Shown here in pieces: positions 1 to 8,998 of a stretch of 21,317 nucleotides of DNA (positions are counted from its first letter, which is position 1; each line of letters starts with the position of its first letter). The stretch is from Smittium culicis (Eukaryota > Kickxellomycota > Harpellomycetes > Harpellales > Legeriomycetaceae). Below the pieces are notes generated by a model, which was given only the letters and a program-made list of their open reading frames with translations, searched no databases and was not told where the DNA came from. Location: contig LSSN01005517.1 of the NCBI GenBank assembly GCA_001970855.1, positions 1-21,317 on the forward strand, in the 5' to 3' direction. Both the position numbers and the translations under genes were made by a program.

Positions 1-825
1 TTAGACAACCCTATTAAGGATAAAGAAAATAAAGACGTTGTTGATTTGTTTTTATATCCTTCATCTAATTTCGAAGAGCTGGGAATCCCCTTATCTGACC
101 TAAACTTTGATGACTATCCAAATCCAATACCCTTTGACTCAATACACTCGCTTGAGCTTTCAGATCCTATACCAATCAAACCTGAACACCTTCACCAAAT
201 CGACACTACTTTATCAGCAAAGCGAAGAAATTCTGATACTCAAAACGAGCTAATTACATGTAAGCCTAAACCAACAACCAAAATAAATGAAAAAGACCTA
301 AAAGATATTCGCAACGACTTGATAATGCACCTTTCTAAGCTTGAGAATAGCGAAAGTTCAAGAAAAATGCCTTCATCACTTGCAGGCTCACTTGACCACA
401 ATACTTTACTTTCTCTAGTAAATATATCGCTGGATGATTTACCATTGCCTCCGTCTACACTTTATGTATATTCGAATCGCCTTTCATGTTCTATTCTTGA
501 CAAAATATCAGACTCTTGGATTGAGTCTACGTTTAATAGATCTCAGTACATGTCCCTTTTGCAATCTAATGATGTTCCCATAGACCAACCAACAAATAAA
601 GATTCAGACGCTAAGAATGTTGAGACGATTGCACCTCTTTCTGACCTATCTCAAAAGCTAGTAAGGTCACCTTATGCTGGCGGTGTTTCTCAAGACGGAG
701 TATTGCCTCTGTATGAAAGACTAACAACCTCTATAGATACTTACATCTCTCCTGTAAACAATCCCAACCCTCCTAGAACTGCATCCATAACAAAGTCATT
801 GTCTGGTATTATACCCTTTAAATAA
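1..825 (+). CDS. 3' part of an unrecognised protein gene (5' end outside window)
   Basis: An open reading frame is continuous from base 1 (first codon TTA at 1-3) to TAA at 823-825, giving 274 residues with no start needed inside the window. It is therefore the C-terminal part of a longer protein. The sequence is hydrophilic, rich in Ser, Asp, Pro and Leu, with a basic patch (AKRRNS) and acidic/Leu stretches such as SLDDLPLPPSTLYVYSNRL. There is no membrane segment, and it ends SLSGIIPFK. I recognise no domain; a regulatory or scaffold protein with disordered regions is only a guess. Codon use and base composition are richer in G+C than the flanking DNA, which supports real coding. An AATAAA-like stretch overlaps the stop codon and a T16 run lies about 50 bases beyond. 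The gene is convergent with MRT4. Confidence 0.75.
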   Translation, partial: LDNPIKDKENKDVVDLFLYPSSNFEELGIPLSDLNFDDYPNPIPFDSIHSLELSDPIPIKPEHLHQIDTTLSAKRRNSDTQNELITCKPKPTTKINEKDLKDIRNDLIMHLSKLENSESSRKMPSSLAGSLDHNTLLSLVNISLDDLPLPPSTLYVYSNRLSCSILDKISDSWIESTFNRSQYMSLLQSNDVPIDQPTNKDSDAKNVETIAPLSDLSQKLVRSPYAGGVSQDGVLPLYERLTTSIDTYISPVNNPNPPRTASITKSLSGIIPFK

Positions 826-1338
826 AAAATTTTTTTTGAATAGTTTATTTTTGATAACGCTAAACCATACAACATGATTTTTTTTTTTTTTTTGCTCAAG
901 ATAAAGTTAAAGATATGTTTATAATGCATCTATTTTAAATATCCAGCATTAATAAATTATAGTTCTGAATAATGCTCTTTGTTATAAATAAATGAAACTG
1001 CAGGAAAGATTTTTATTTAATTAATAAACAGTTTTAAATGTGATGTACTTTTTGTATCTAATCAGTCAATCATAAATAAAAAAAAAGTAAAGAATAAGGA
1101 AAAAGTGTTTAAATCAAATTTATAGTAAAAAGAAATTAAAATGTGGCAAATTTGGGAAGAAGAGGGGAGAAAAAAAACCAAAAAGTTGAAATATTTGCGG
1201 AGAAATATAGTTATTTTGGAAAGCGACAGGGATTTAGTTGATTGTATGAATATATAAAAGAAAATTAAAAAAGATAAAAATGGGGGAAAATTTTAATAAA
1301 ATGTCGGCGAGTTTATTTATATATTTATTTATATGATT
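826..1338. other. AT-rich intergenic DNA between convergent genes
   Basis: This 513-bp stretch separates two convergent 3' ends. It holds a run of 16 T at 878-893, several A-rich tracts and AATAAA-like words suited to 3' processing on either strand. I see no gene here. The short open frame on the minus strand at 741-929 is only a read-through of the T tract opposite the first gene. Confidence 0.6.
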
Positions 1339-2637
1339 TTAGAGTTTGGTAAAAGTTCCGTCGTTTTTCAAGCAGCAGATGAGCTTGACTTTGAAGTTGG
1401 CAAGTTTAACGCCAAAAAGTTTTAGTAGCTGGGCTTGTTTTGGGTTCAAGATAGCTCCTTTGTTTACCAGGTTGTAGTCGTTGGTCAAGTGGATCTTTCC
1501 TTTGACTAGTTGAGTTGGGAGACCTAAGCTTCTTAGCTGAGGCTCCATGTTTGGAGGGAATACGTCAGAGCCATACAAAGTGTCCTTTTCATCATCAATG
1601 GGCATAACATAGTCAGAGCTTAAGTAAGAGGAAATAAAAGCGTCGCCTCTGATGAGCTCACCAGCAGGGATTGATATACTAACGGTTGAAACAAAGCCTG
1701 TTTTGGCGTAGTCAGACTCGGAGTAGTTGTTGAAGAAGTCAACGGTTTGTTCCAAAGGGTCGTTTGAAAATAGCAGACCAACTTCACCGGTTAGGAACTA
1801 AAATAATGAGGGGAGGGATTAAAATAGAGAAATTTGATAATGCAGAAAAAGAGAAAATGATGAAATAAAATTAGGGGAGGTATATTAGTACCTTTGATAT
1901 TTTGCTGGTATTTTCTTTATATTCGTCAGCGTCGCCTGAGCCAAGAGCTTTAGCCATAACTTTATTTCTTCCAAAGAAAAATCTAAATATATATTGAATA
2001 TAGATGTAGATATAGATTAGATATTATAAGAGATTGAGAATGGGTAAAGGCATAAAATGAATATAATTAAATGTAATTTAGGAGAAGTAAGTATTATTAG
2101 TACCTGGATGAGTTGAGTTTTGATCTAACTTGTTTTAGGTAGGAGTTTCTCATGTTGTTTACGGAGTAGACGTATATGTATTGGTATAAATCGACACTTT
2201 GTTGAATCTAGTTGAGTGAATTATATAAGAAAATAAACGATAAAGCAGGGGCCTTGGAGTAAGCAGAATATAAAAAAATAAGGGGAGGGGGAAATAAAAA
2301 AAATTACATCAACAACAAGCTTTTCTTTATGCTCTCTGCCCTTGGATTCGGCTTTGGTCAAGGAAACTAAACAAAAAGAGGGAAGTAAAAATAAAAGATC
2401 AGTACGTATTGAATAGGTGTAGATAATGTAAGGTTTATTGCAAATCGAAGTATCAGGCAGTGTGAATAGCAAGAGAGTAATTGGAATTAATTAATATTTT
2501 AGGGTATTCGATCAAAGTATTGAGGAAAATATTTACGAAGAATAAGGATGGTATATGAGGTATAAAAAAAAAAAAACTAGGATAGGTAGCGAAAGAATTA
2601 GAAAAATACCTATTTTCTGTCTTTTGGATCTTGGCAT
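1339..2637 (-). CDS. MRT4: Mrt4 ribosome assembly factor, five exons
   Basis: Mrt4 is a nucleolar paralogue of ribosomal stalk protein P0. It occupies the P0 site on pre-60S particles until P0 replaces it. Exons on the minus strand are 2637-2610, 2366-2308, 2207-2104, 1982-1892 and 1797-1339. Introns are 243, 100, 121 and 94 bp, all GT...AG, and phases join exactly to 741 nt, 246 residues (yeast and human proteins are about 240). Exon 1 encodes MPRSKRQKI, the typical Mrt4 start, followed by VSLTKAESKGREHKEKL. Exon 3 gives YQYIYVYSVNNMRNSYLKQV, exon 4 FFFGRNKVMAKALGSGDADE, exon 5 FLTGEVGLLFSND and (residues 178-191) MEPQLRSLGLPTQL, then GAILNPKQAQLLKLFGVKLA. These are family signatures in the right order. 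A longer acidic loop lies around residues 140-177. The acidic C-terminal tail of human Mrt4 is missing; the protein ends GTFTKL. Confidence 0.95.
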
Positions 2638-3380
2638 TGTTTAAATTAAAGCTATTTTCGAGGAGGGTAAATCGGGAAGGTGTATGCGGAAGAAGAGTAT
2701 GTTATGTCTTGGCTATCTTTTTATCAATTTCTAGTAAGGTTTGTATCAGTAAAAAAAGGAGACAGAAACAAAGGGGATCAAAAATTATAAACTCTAAACA
2801 ATAATGAGAATTTTTGCAGCTATATTACTCTTTCTAGTTTGAAAATTTTGCTTTTGATTTTCGATACTCAAAAAAAAAAAAAAAAAATTATAAAATTTTT
2901 TCTTGAATTCTGATCCAGGGAGCAAAAAAGATATAAAATAATTGGCCTAAAAATATTGAATATATGTATTATTGGATATAATCAACTGTAGAATCAAGCC
3001 ACTGGCTCTAATATTCTATTCATGAATTATTGGCCAAGCTAATTTAGGCTTAAGGGCATTCATTTAATTTTTATTGCTAAATGGCCCAAGATATAAAACA
3101 TCAGCCAATGGATTAAGATGTGTATAGACTATTCGCTCTATCTTTATTTTATATTGGTAAATTCACTAATCGACCAATTGATTAGCTGTTTTTCGAATGG
3201 GGAATGAAAATAGTATAAAGATGAAGGTGTTTGATGATTGGCTAATCATAGTTTATTAACCCATACAGAAAGGCCAAAACCAGATTAAAAAATATTATTG
3301 GATGCTAAATAGCTTTTTTAATTGAAAAATAGAAAATTCAGTCTGCTAATTGGACATAAAGCAATTTAAATGTAAATATT

Positions 3381-3530
3381 TCTATAATCTATAGAAATTT
3401 TTCTATACAGTCTATAGAGTTTCAATAACAATAAAGTCTCTATAGACAAACGTCTCAATAAAGCTTATAGAGTTTCGACTTCAATAAAGCTTATAGAGCT
3501 TCAATTTCTATACAGCTTATAGAGTTTGTA
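3381..3530. repeat. Degenerate TATAGAG/GCTTATAGAG repeat block
   Basis: The words CTATAGA and TTATAGAG recur many times within 150 bp. Examples are TCTATAGAGTTTCAATAA, TCTCTATAGAC, AATAAAGCTTATAGAGTTTC, AATAAAGCTTATAGAGCTTC and CAGCTTATAGAGTTTG. Several units are self-complementary (TCTATAGA), so the block could fold. It is absent elsewhere in the window at this density. Origin and function are unknown. Confidence 0.6.
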
Positions 3531-3986
3531 ACAAAAATCTGGTATTCGTATAATATATCTATTGGGTTACTTAAAAGTTGATTTTATATAATGGCAGGCA
3601 TAGGCTGTTCTTAGATTAGGTCTTTATTGTGAATTATTTTTAGCTGGGAACATATTAAAGATAGAATGCTATCCACTAAAAAGCTTATTCTTGCGCTCAA
3701 CTATAAAGACTTTTTAATTGAAAATTTATTATCTATACAATTCCAATTGTCATTTCTATAGACATTACAAAGCCGATATCAATCCAAATATCGCTGAAAT
3801 GCATAATATAAATATTATTTAGCTAAGTACTCACAAAGATAATTAAAAAAATCTAAACGTATTCTGGTAATTACAAAGGGATTTCATCATACTTAAAATG
3901 CAATACATATATAGCTTTTGCAAATACATAAAAGATCAAACCTTATAAATAGCACAGCGAATCGCTCCTATACAGTCTCAACCTCA

Positions 3987-4074
3987 AATTATTTCTTCTT
4001 TATCTAGCTCAAGTAGCTGTGTATATTTGACTCGAATTATTTCTTCTTTATCTAGTTCAAGTAGCTGTGTATAT
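3987..4074. repeat. 48-bp tandem duplication upstream of the receptor gene
   Basis: Two adjacent copies, 3987-4034 and 4035-4074, begin AATTATTTCTTCTTTATCTA and share CTCAAGTAGCTGTGTATAT (second copy TTCAAGTAGCTGTGTATAT). They differ at one base over the first 40 positions and then diverge. They lie 125-210 bp before the receptor start codon, in the likely promoter or 5' leader. Confidence 0.8.
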
Positions 4075-4197
4075 ATATCAAACTTATTTTTAACATTTTA
4101 CCTCTATACACTTTTTGGCTAATACCTTAATTATTGTAAACACGCACCACATTGCTACCAATTAAAATCTAATTAAAATAAGTATACCCTTAATATA

Positions 4198-6081
4198 ATG
4201 TACGATGCAATAAAAATTGGGTATTGGCTTACGATAGTGCTGTCAGCTTCAACAATAGCTGTATATTCGAGACTCTTCTTCACCAAAAGAAGCCTAGTCA
4301 ATAGAGTATCTCTTCGCTTATCCACGCTGGTCTCGCTAATCAATATACTAACCTGTATCTGCCGCTTACTACTGATGAAGCAATATTTATCCTTTTCCTT
4401 CATATGCCGCTTCATGACCCCCGCTATATTTTTCTTCCAGCTTCTATCTACCTTCTTACTAACCTCAACTGCTGTCAATCTGCACATAGTATTTTTAATC
4501 AAAAAACAGATATTCTCCTACAAGAAACTAGAAATCTTCTATCTATCTCTCTCGCTCCTCGCCTCTTTTACCATAGTTCTAGCATGTTCTCTAATATCAA
4601 TAAAGAGAAATGTTTGCTGGATTGATACCTCCACAACCGTATCTTTAAAAACTATGCTATTAAACCAGTTCTGGAGCTTTTATTTATGGCTACTAATCCC
4701 TTCTGTATACTCTATAGTTATCATCATACTTGTAGTTTACTATATAATCAACGAACAAAAGTTAATCTCAAAGTCTTTTCAAACAATAAACAATCACCAA
4801 AAACACTCAAAGACCAAACTTAGCTTCGAATTAGGAAATAAAGTTACCAATCAACCAACTGTTAGCTTCCCAAAAAATGCTTCGAAAAGCTCATACTATA
4901 CAACTACTCAAAACCTCTTTGAAAAAAATCATAAAAAACCCACCTTTGCCCCCATATCCAATATTATCAATAACTACTCCCAGTCCTCTACATTTAAAGT
5001 ATATAGCGCCATACTTAGAATCCTTATTTATCCTATTGTGCCGATAATCCAAATATGCTTGCTCCTTGGCGTTGGCATATATTTCAACTTACTATATGAT
5101 GAAAATAACAGCGATGCTACTTATCAATACCCAAAAGTCAATAGCACTGTATATGCTTATTCAGGCATCTTGAACGTCGTATCTTTCTGCTTTGATCCTG
5201 CATTTAGCTCAAAATTTACTTCCTTATTCGTTTCAAGCAATAACAACACTCTAGCTCTTGATAACTCAACTACTATTTCGCACAGATTCGGTAATAACAC
5301 ATCATTCAGTTTGAACAACTCGAAAAAAAAAGAATGCAGTGATAAAAAATTCCATATTAACTGCAAAAATAACCTTTTGAGTACCAAAAAAAGCATCTCG
5401 CCATTAAGCAGCTATTTAAGCTCAGAATCATTACAATCGCCAAAAAGAAATGATTCCTATCAAAATTCCAAACTTAATTCGTCTAGAACTAAAGGTCAAA
5501 TTCCAGGATCTATCTATAGCTGCCATGATACTGATGATGCCTATGATTATGTGAGCGATGAACTTGATTATAATTATAATGGATCATCGGTTGAGGATCG
5601 AAATAAAAAGGCGAGCTACTCAAAACAAATACGTCCAAGCAGTATTGTAAGCAATAGCTATGCAACCGAACTGATGAAAAATAATATAAACAACGACAAT
5701 ATATCCAACCACTCTGGTATACAGCCGATTATCGATGATGTAAAATATGACAAGTCTAATAAAAGTAATTTGTCTGCACAAGACTCTATTCGTGGTAAGC
5801 AAAAGAATGACCGTCTTAACAGCTTTGATTCGAGATTAAGTCTAGCCGATAAACATGAAACCTCATCAAAAATATCAGATAATCGAATAAATATACAGAA
5901 AACTCACAGTATACAGCATAAAAATATATCTAGCGTTAATAATTCCGAGATAGGACCTAATTGGAGTAAGGAAGCCAGGCATTCGGCAATGATTCACAAT
6001 GAAAACACATTCAAAAGCAAGTTTGATAGATTGAAAAGTGATCCTAACACTAAAAATAGCAACTCTTTATGGTATCTGTGA
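4198..6081 (+). CDS. Seven-transmembrane receptor-like protein (fungal GPCR, cAMP-receptor/Git3-like topology)
   Basis: A single-exon frame of 627 residues with predicted membrane segments near 6-28, 39-60, 72-101, 111-134, 158-184, 271-298 and 317-336. Loop cysteines lie at Cys70 (start of TM3) and Cys140 (NVCWID, before TM5), the usual positions for the conserved GPCR disulphide. TM7 carries FCFDPAF, which could stand for the NPxxY-type motif. The loop between TM5 and TM6 is about 85 residues and polar. The tail from about 340 to 627 is Ser/Asn/Lys-rich, low in complexity, with many possible phosphorylation sites. This layout fits a G-protein-coupled receptor of the broad fungal cAMP-receptor/glucose-sensor type. 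The subfamily and ligand cannot be told from the sequence. The start lies just before TM1, with no upstream in-frame extension needed. An AATAAA lies at 6191. Confidence 0.75.
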   Translation: MYDAIKIGYWLTIVLSASTIAVYSRLFFTKRSLVNRVSLRLSTLVSLINILTCICRLLLMKQYLSFSFICRFMTPAIFFFQLLSTFLLTSTAVNLHIVFLIKKQIFSYKKLEIFYLSLSLLASFTIVLACSLISIKRNVCWIDTSTTVSLKTMLLNQFWSFYLWLLIPSVYSIVIIILVVYYIINEQKLISKSFQTINNHQKHSKTKLSFELGNKVTNQPTVSFPKNASKSSYYTTTQNLFEKNHKKPTFAPISNIINNYSQSSTFKVYSAILRILIYPIVPIIQICLLLGVGIYFNLLYDENNSDATYQYPKVNSTVYAYSGILNVVSFCFDPAFSSKFTSLFVSSNNNTLALDNSTTISHRFGNNTSFSLNNSKKKECSDKKFHINCKNNLLSTKKSISPLSSYLSSESLQSPKRNDSYQNSKLNSSRTKGQIPGSIYSCHDTDDAYDYVSDELDYNYNGSSVEDRNKKASYSKQIRPSSIVSNSYATELMKNNINNDNISNHSGIQPIIDDVKYDKSNKSNLSAQDSIRGKQKNDRLNSFDSRLSLADKHETSSKISDNRINIQKTHSIQHKNISSVNNSEIGPNWSKEARHSAMIHNENTFKSKFDRLKSDPNTKNSNSLWYL

Positions 6082-6976
6082 AAAAATTTAAATATCCCAG
6101 CAATGAATTCAACATTTTATAGCCATCTATTTTAGCATGGCCAATATTCAAAATTTATTATTACTTTATCAAAATAATTAAACTACAATTAATAAAATTC
6201 CGTTGTATTGAGAGTATGAATATGCATAATACAAGTTAAATAATTAGTATTTTTTAGCTTTCGATTCCAATAGTATATTTGGATGTTTGTTAACCAATTA
6301 CTTTAATAACCAATTTTTTAGAAATAAAGTTTCTATTGAATGTTTAAAAAGAGATGTTTAATTATGAATAATTATTTTTACCGTATACTACCAGATGTTT
6401 AGTAAACTCGCAAGGAATGAAACACGTTTAAACGCAGTTTTAAGATATTGTGTATAATCAGCATTTAGACACTTACAGAAAATTAATGGTGATAAAAGGT
6501 AGGGGTTATAAAAAACGATAAACCGTAAAGAGCATGAATTATCGAAAATGAGTAACATTGCTTTTTTTATAAAGATTTATAACTATGGATAAGTGATAGC
6601 AGCAAAAAAAAGAGCTATAAAAAGACCAGGGTTGATTTTATTAAATGCATAAATGTGAATAGAAATCTTTAAAGATGTTTATGAAATTTTTAACAGAAAA
6701 AAAAAAGCTGAGGTAAAACTGATTATTAATTTAATTACAATTATGTCGGCGATATAAAAAATAGGCTATAATTAAAACAAGGCACGTGATTGTCGAAGGT
6801 ATAAGAGATTTGTAGGTGGAAGGTATAAGAAATCTGTAGGTATAAGGTATAAGGTATAAGAGATTTGTAGGCGGTAGGTATGATGTTGGTGAATAATGAA
6901 ACTGATATATATAAAATTAAAAAGGGATGTAATATGGGCGGTTCATAGGAGTGAATAAAATCAGTATAGGATAAAC
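6082..6976. other. Convergent intergenic DNA, receptor/RRG9
   Basis: 895 bp between two 3' ends, AT-rich, with no credible coding frame. It contains a GGCACGTGAT box (CACGTG at 6783-6788) and, immediately after it, a short tandem repeat at 6795-6881. AATAAA at 6191 could serve the receptor transcript. Confidence 0.55.
6795..6881. repeat. Short tandem repeat, GAAGGTATAAGAGATTTGTAGG type
   Basis: Units GAAGGTATAAGAGATTTG + TAGGTG (6795-6818) and GAAGGTATAAGAAATCTG + TAGG (6819-6840) are followed by three short TATAAGG units and a third AGAGATTTGTAGG. The block lies about 100 bp past the RRG9 stop codon. It is probably replication slippage; no function is evident. Confidence 0.75.
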
Positions 6977-7825
6977 TTAGTTTAGATCTTTATCTTTTTT
7001 AGTTAGGTGGTATTCAGTTATAGACTTTTTTCTTCTTGATTCTTGTTCAAGAGCTCTTTTTTGGTCAGGAACAAATTTTGATTTTAATATCCTTCTAATT
7101 GCCTCGAATGATACTTTAAAGTCTTGAGAGAGTTTATTGATGGTGTATATGTTTGGATACTCTTTGTTTAATAACCTGATTTTTTCGAGAGAAGCTCTGG
7201 CTAATTTTTTTTGGGGGTTCCATGGTTGCTTGCCGAGCTTTTGATTAAGCTCGCTTTTTCGCTTAATCCAGCCATTTTTCTGGCTAGCAGAGACAATGGT
7301 CGAGTGATGTTGATTTGAATTAGTATGAGGATCAACGTGCGAAGAATTATAATCGGAAACTTTATTTGTTGAAAGGCTTTTAGGGTTATGTCTGTTTGAA
7401 TTATGGTAATCGCTACTAGATAATTTGTGGTTTTTTCTTATAGAAGTATTAAGCTTTTTGTATCCAAAGTCAGGTGTTTCAAGTTGGTCTAGATTCGAGA
7501 ATTTAGAATTAGATGGCTTGGAATTATATGAGCTATTATTAGATGTGTTAATAGAGGCATTGTTGAAGTTTGATCTAGGCGGGGAAATTGAAGAATCGGA
7601 ATATTTGGAGTTTTTAAATAAAGAAGCTACATTGGAACTGTGCGAACTGGCGCTGCTATTTGCGTGTTTATTGGGAGTTAATTTATATATTAAGGAGGGC
7701 AATTTATCATTTTGGGAAGCTTTAGAGTAAGAACTAAAATTGGAGATGTTTGAATAGGAATTATTACCAGTGATTTTGGTGATTTTGCTTTCTATTAGGA
7801 TTTTTCTTGCAAAGTTGAGGAACAT
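6977..7825 (-). CDS. RRG9: Rrg9/neugrin-family mitochondrial protein
   Basis: 282 residues. The C-terminal third (about 183-273) has the neugrin/Rrg9 domain: NGWIKRKSELNQKLGKQPW, PWNPQKKLAR (201-210), RLLNKEYPNIYT, then KVSFEAIRRILKSKFVPD (about 237-254). This is the characteristic helix-turn-helix-like block of the family. Yeast Rrg9 is needed for mitochondrial genome maintenance and respiratory growth; the animal relative neugrin takes part in mitochondrial rRNA biology. The N-terminus MFLNFARKILIESKITK is basic and amphipathic, as expected for a mitochondrial presequence, and fixes the start at 7825. Residues 20-180 are a Ser/Asn/His-rich low-complexity spacer without recognisable domains. 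Single exon. The gene is convergent with the receptor gene. The symbol rests on the domain; one-to-one orthology with yeast Rrg9 is inference. Confidence 0.88.
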   Translation of the reverse strand: MFLNFARKILIESKITKITGNNSYSNISNFSSYSKASQNDKLPSLIYKLTPNKHANSSASSHSSNVASLFKNSKYSDSSISPPRSNFNNASINTSNNSSYNSKPSNSKFSNLDQLETPDFGYKKLNTSIRKNHKLSSSDYHNSNRHNPKSLSTNKVSDYNSSHVDPHTNSNQHHSTIVSASQKNGWIKRKSELNQKLGKQPWNPQKKLARASLEKIRLLNKEYPNIYTINKLSQDFKVSFEAIRRILKSKFVPDQKRALEQESRRKKSITEYHLTKKDKDLN

Positions 7826-8493
7826 TTTTGAAGTTATGGAAAAATAGGAGAGGAATAGATGAAAGGCAGAAAAGTTTAGAGGAGCGGATTCGAGATAAGA
7901 GAGTGAGGGCTAGTTTATGGTTTTGGGCTGGATAGATTTAGAGAGAGATGGAATGTTTATATTGAAGAGAAGAGCAGTTTAATTTTAATAGAATGAAATA
8001 TTCAGATTTTGATCAGTTAAAATAATTGTAATATCGATCTGATACTTTATAGTAAATTTATAATTTAATTCTCTGGACATAAAACTATCGGTAATTGGCC
8101 AGACTTAAATAAAGTAGGCAATAATATTTAAATTAGCAATAGATTTTAATTGGCCAACAATTAGGGAGTGTGGTTGAGTTTGGTGATTAGAGCTAATTAT
8201 TGGATTAAATTAACAGTATGCGATGAATTGTATTGGAATTAAATGCAAGATTTATATTAGTAAGGCAAATTAAATTAGTAATGAAAAATAGAAGGCATAA
8301 AAGAACCTAATAGAGTGTATTACAGCAGTAAATACGCTTTATGAGTTGAGAATGTAAAAAATATCTATACTGATTGCTTGTGCAGATTTAAAGCACAAGA
8401 CTCAGGGTTACTTTGTTCAAAATGCAAAATTCGTTAGTAAGCTGTTATAGTTGAGTATTTTAATAGATGAGAAATTGTGTATTTTAATAAATT
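7826..8493. other. Upstream region of RRG9
   Basis: AT-rich DNA with no gene. ATTGG words recur at about 8092, 8147, 8197 and 8230, two of them inside AATTGGCCA. They are in the right place to be upstream CCAAT-type elements of RRG9, read on its strand, but they could equally be part of an old repeat. Confidence 0.45.
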
Positions 8494-8769
8494 TTGAGCC
8501 GAAAAGTTTTTGAGCCCTGTGTAAAAGCTAAAGCCTATATTTGGAGAATCAAGGAAATTGGTTTTGTTCCTGACTTTTTATTTTTTAGTATTTTGAAACA
8601 AATAAAGTTACCCATAATTGTCGACGATTTAAGCCAATCAATGGATGTATTTAGTCAAATTATGCACAGATCAACAAACAATTATTGAGAGTGAATCGTT
8701 ATTGGCCCGCATCGTTTATTTCACCAGAAGCGTAAACTTTTTAATTTTATTGAAAGATTAAAGCTTTAG
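8494..8769 (+). pseudogene. Possible remnant of a coding sequence (weak)
   Basis: An open frame from 8494 to the TGA at 8686-8688 has no ATG start near its 5' end. It has a protein-like composition (VKAKAYIWRIKEIGFVPDF, LPIIVDDLSQSMDVFSQIM). The same frame continues after two close TGA stops with IVIGPHRLFHQKRKLFNFIE up to a TAG near 8769. This could be the decayed end of a gene or a chance frame. I recognise no family. I list it because otherwise this stretch has no explanation. Confidence 0.2.
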
Positions 8770-8870
8770 ATATTAATTCGTAGCGAATATTTTACTCGGA
8801 AATAAATATACATTTTCGAGAAGAATTTGCTATAATTTAAATCCTAAACAAAGATAAGATCATATTATGC

Positions 8871-8954
8871 GATATCCGCCCCAGTGGGTCCGAATGGAAG
8901 TGGCTATTCTGGGATATCCGCCCGAGTGGCTCGAGATGGAAGTGGCTATTCTGC
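8871..8954. repeat. 42-bp tandem duplication with high G+C
   Basis: Copies 8871-8912 and 8913-8954 both begin GATATCCGCCC and end ATGGAAGTGGCTATTCTG, differing at about six positions. The unit is a multiple of three and all three forward frames stay open through both copies. One frame runs from ATG 8867 to TAG 8996-8998 (43 residues, MRYPPQW...). The block is much richer in G+C than its surroundings. It may be a fragment of a repetitive coding sequence or a structured non-coding element. Confidence 0.75.
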
Positions 8955-8998
8955 GAGTACCAATAGAGAATTTCATGATGAGCTATATCGAAATTTAG

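Larger units (their letters stand above)
2638..4197. other. Divergent intergenic region between MRT4 and the receptor gene
   Basis: This 1.56-kb region sits between the start codons of two divergent genes and should hold both promoters. I see no credible coding sequence. It contains an A-tract near 2871-2887, a cluster of ATTGG/CCAAT words at about 2941-3350, a TATAGAG-type degenerate repeat at 3381-3530, and a 48-bp tandem duplication at 3987-4074 followed by TATA-like sequence (TGTATATATATC). Confidence 0.6.

Noticed and set aside
2221..2472. Minus-strand 83-codon frame
   Set aside because: It overlaps MRT4 exon 2 but runs through intron sequence on both sides; the spliced model explains the coding part.
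4173..4502. Minus-strand frame over the receptor start
   Set aside because: Antisense shadow of the receptor gene with no domain character.
7425..7730. Plus-strand Leu/Glu-rich frame
   Set aside because: Antisense of the Ser/Asn-rich spacer of RRG9.
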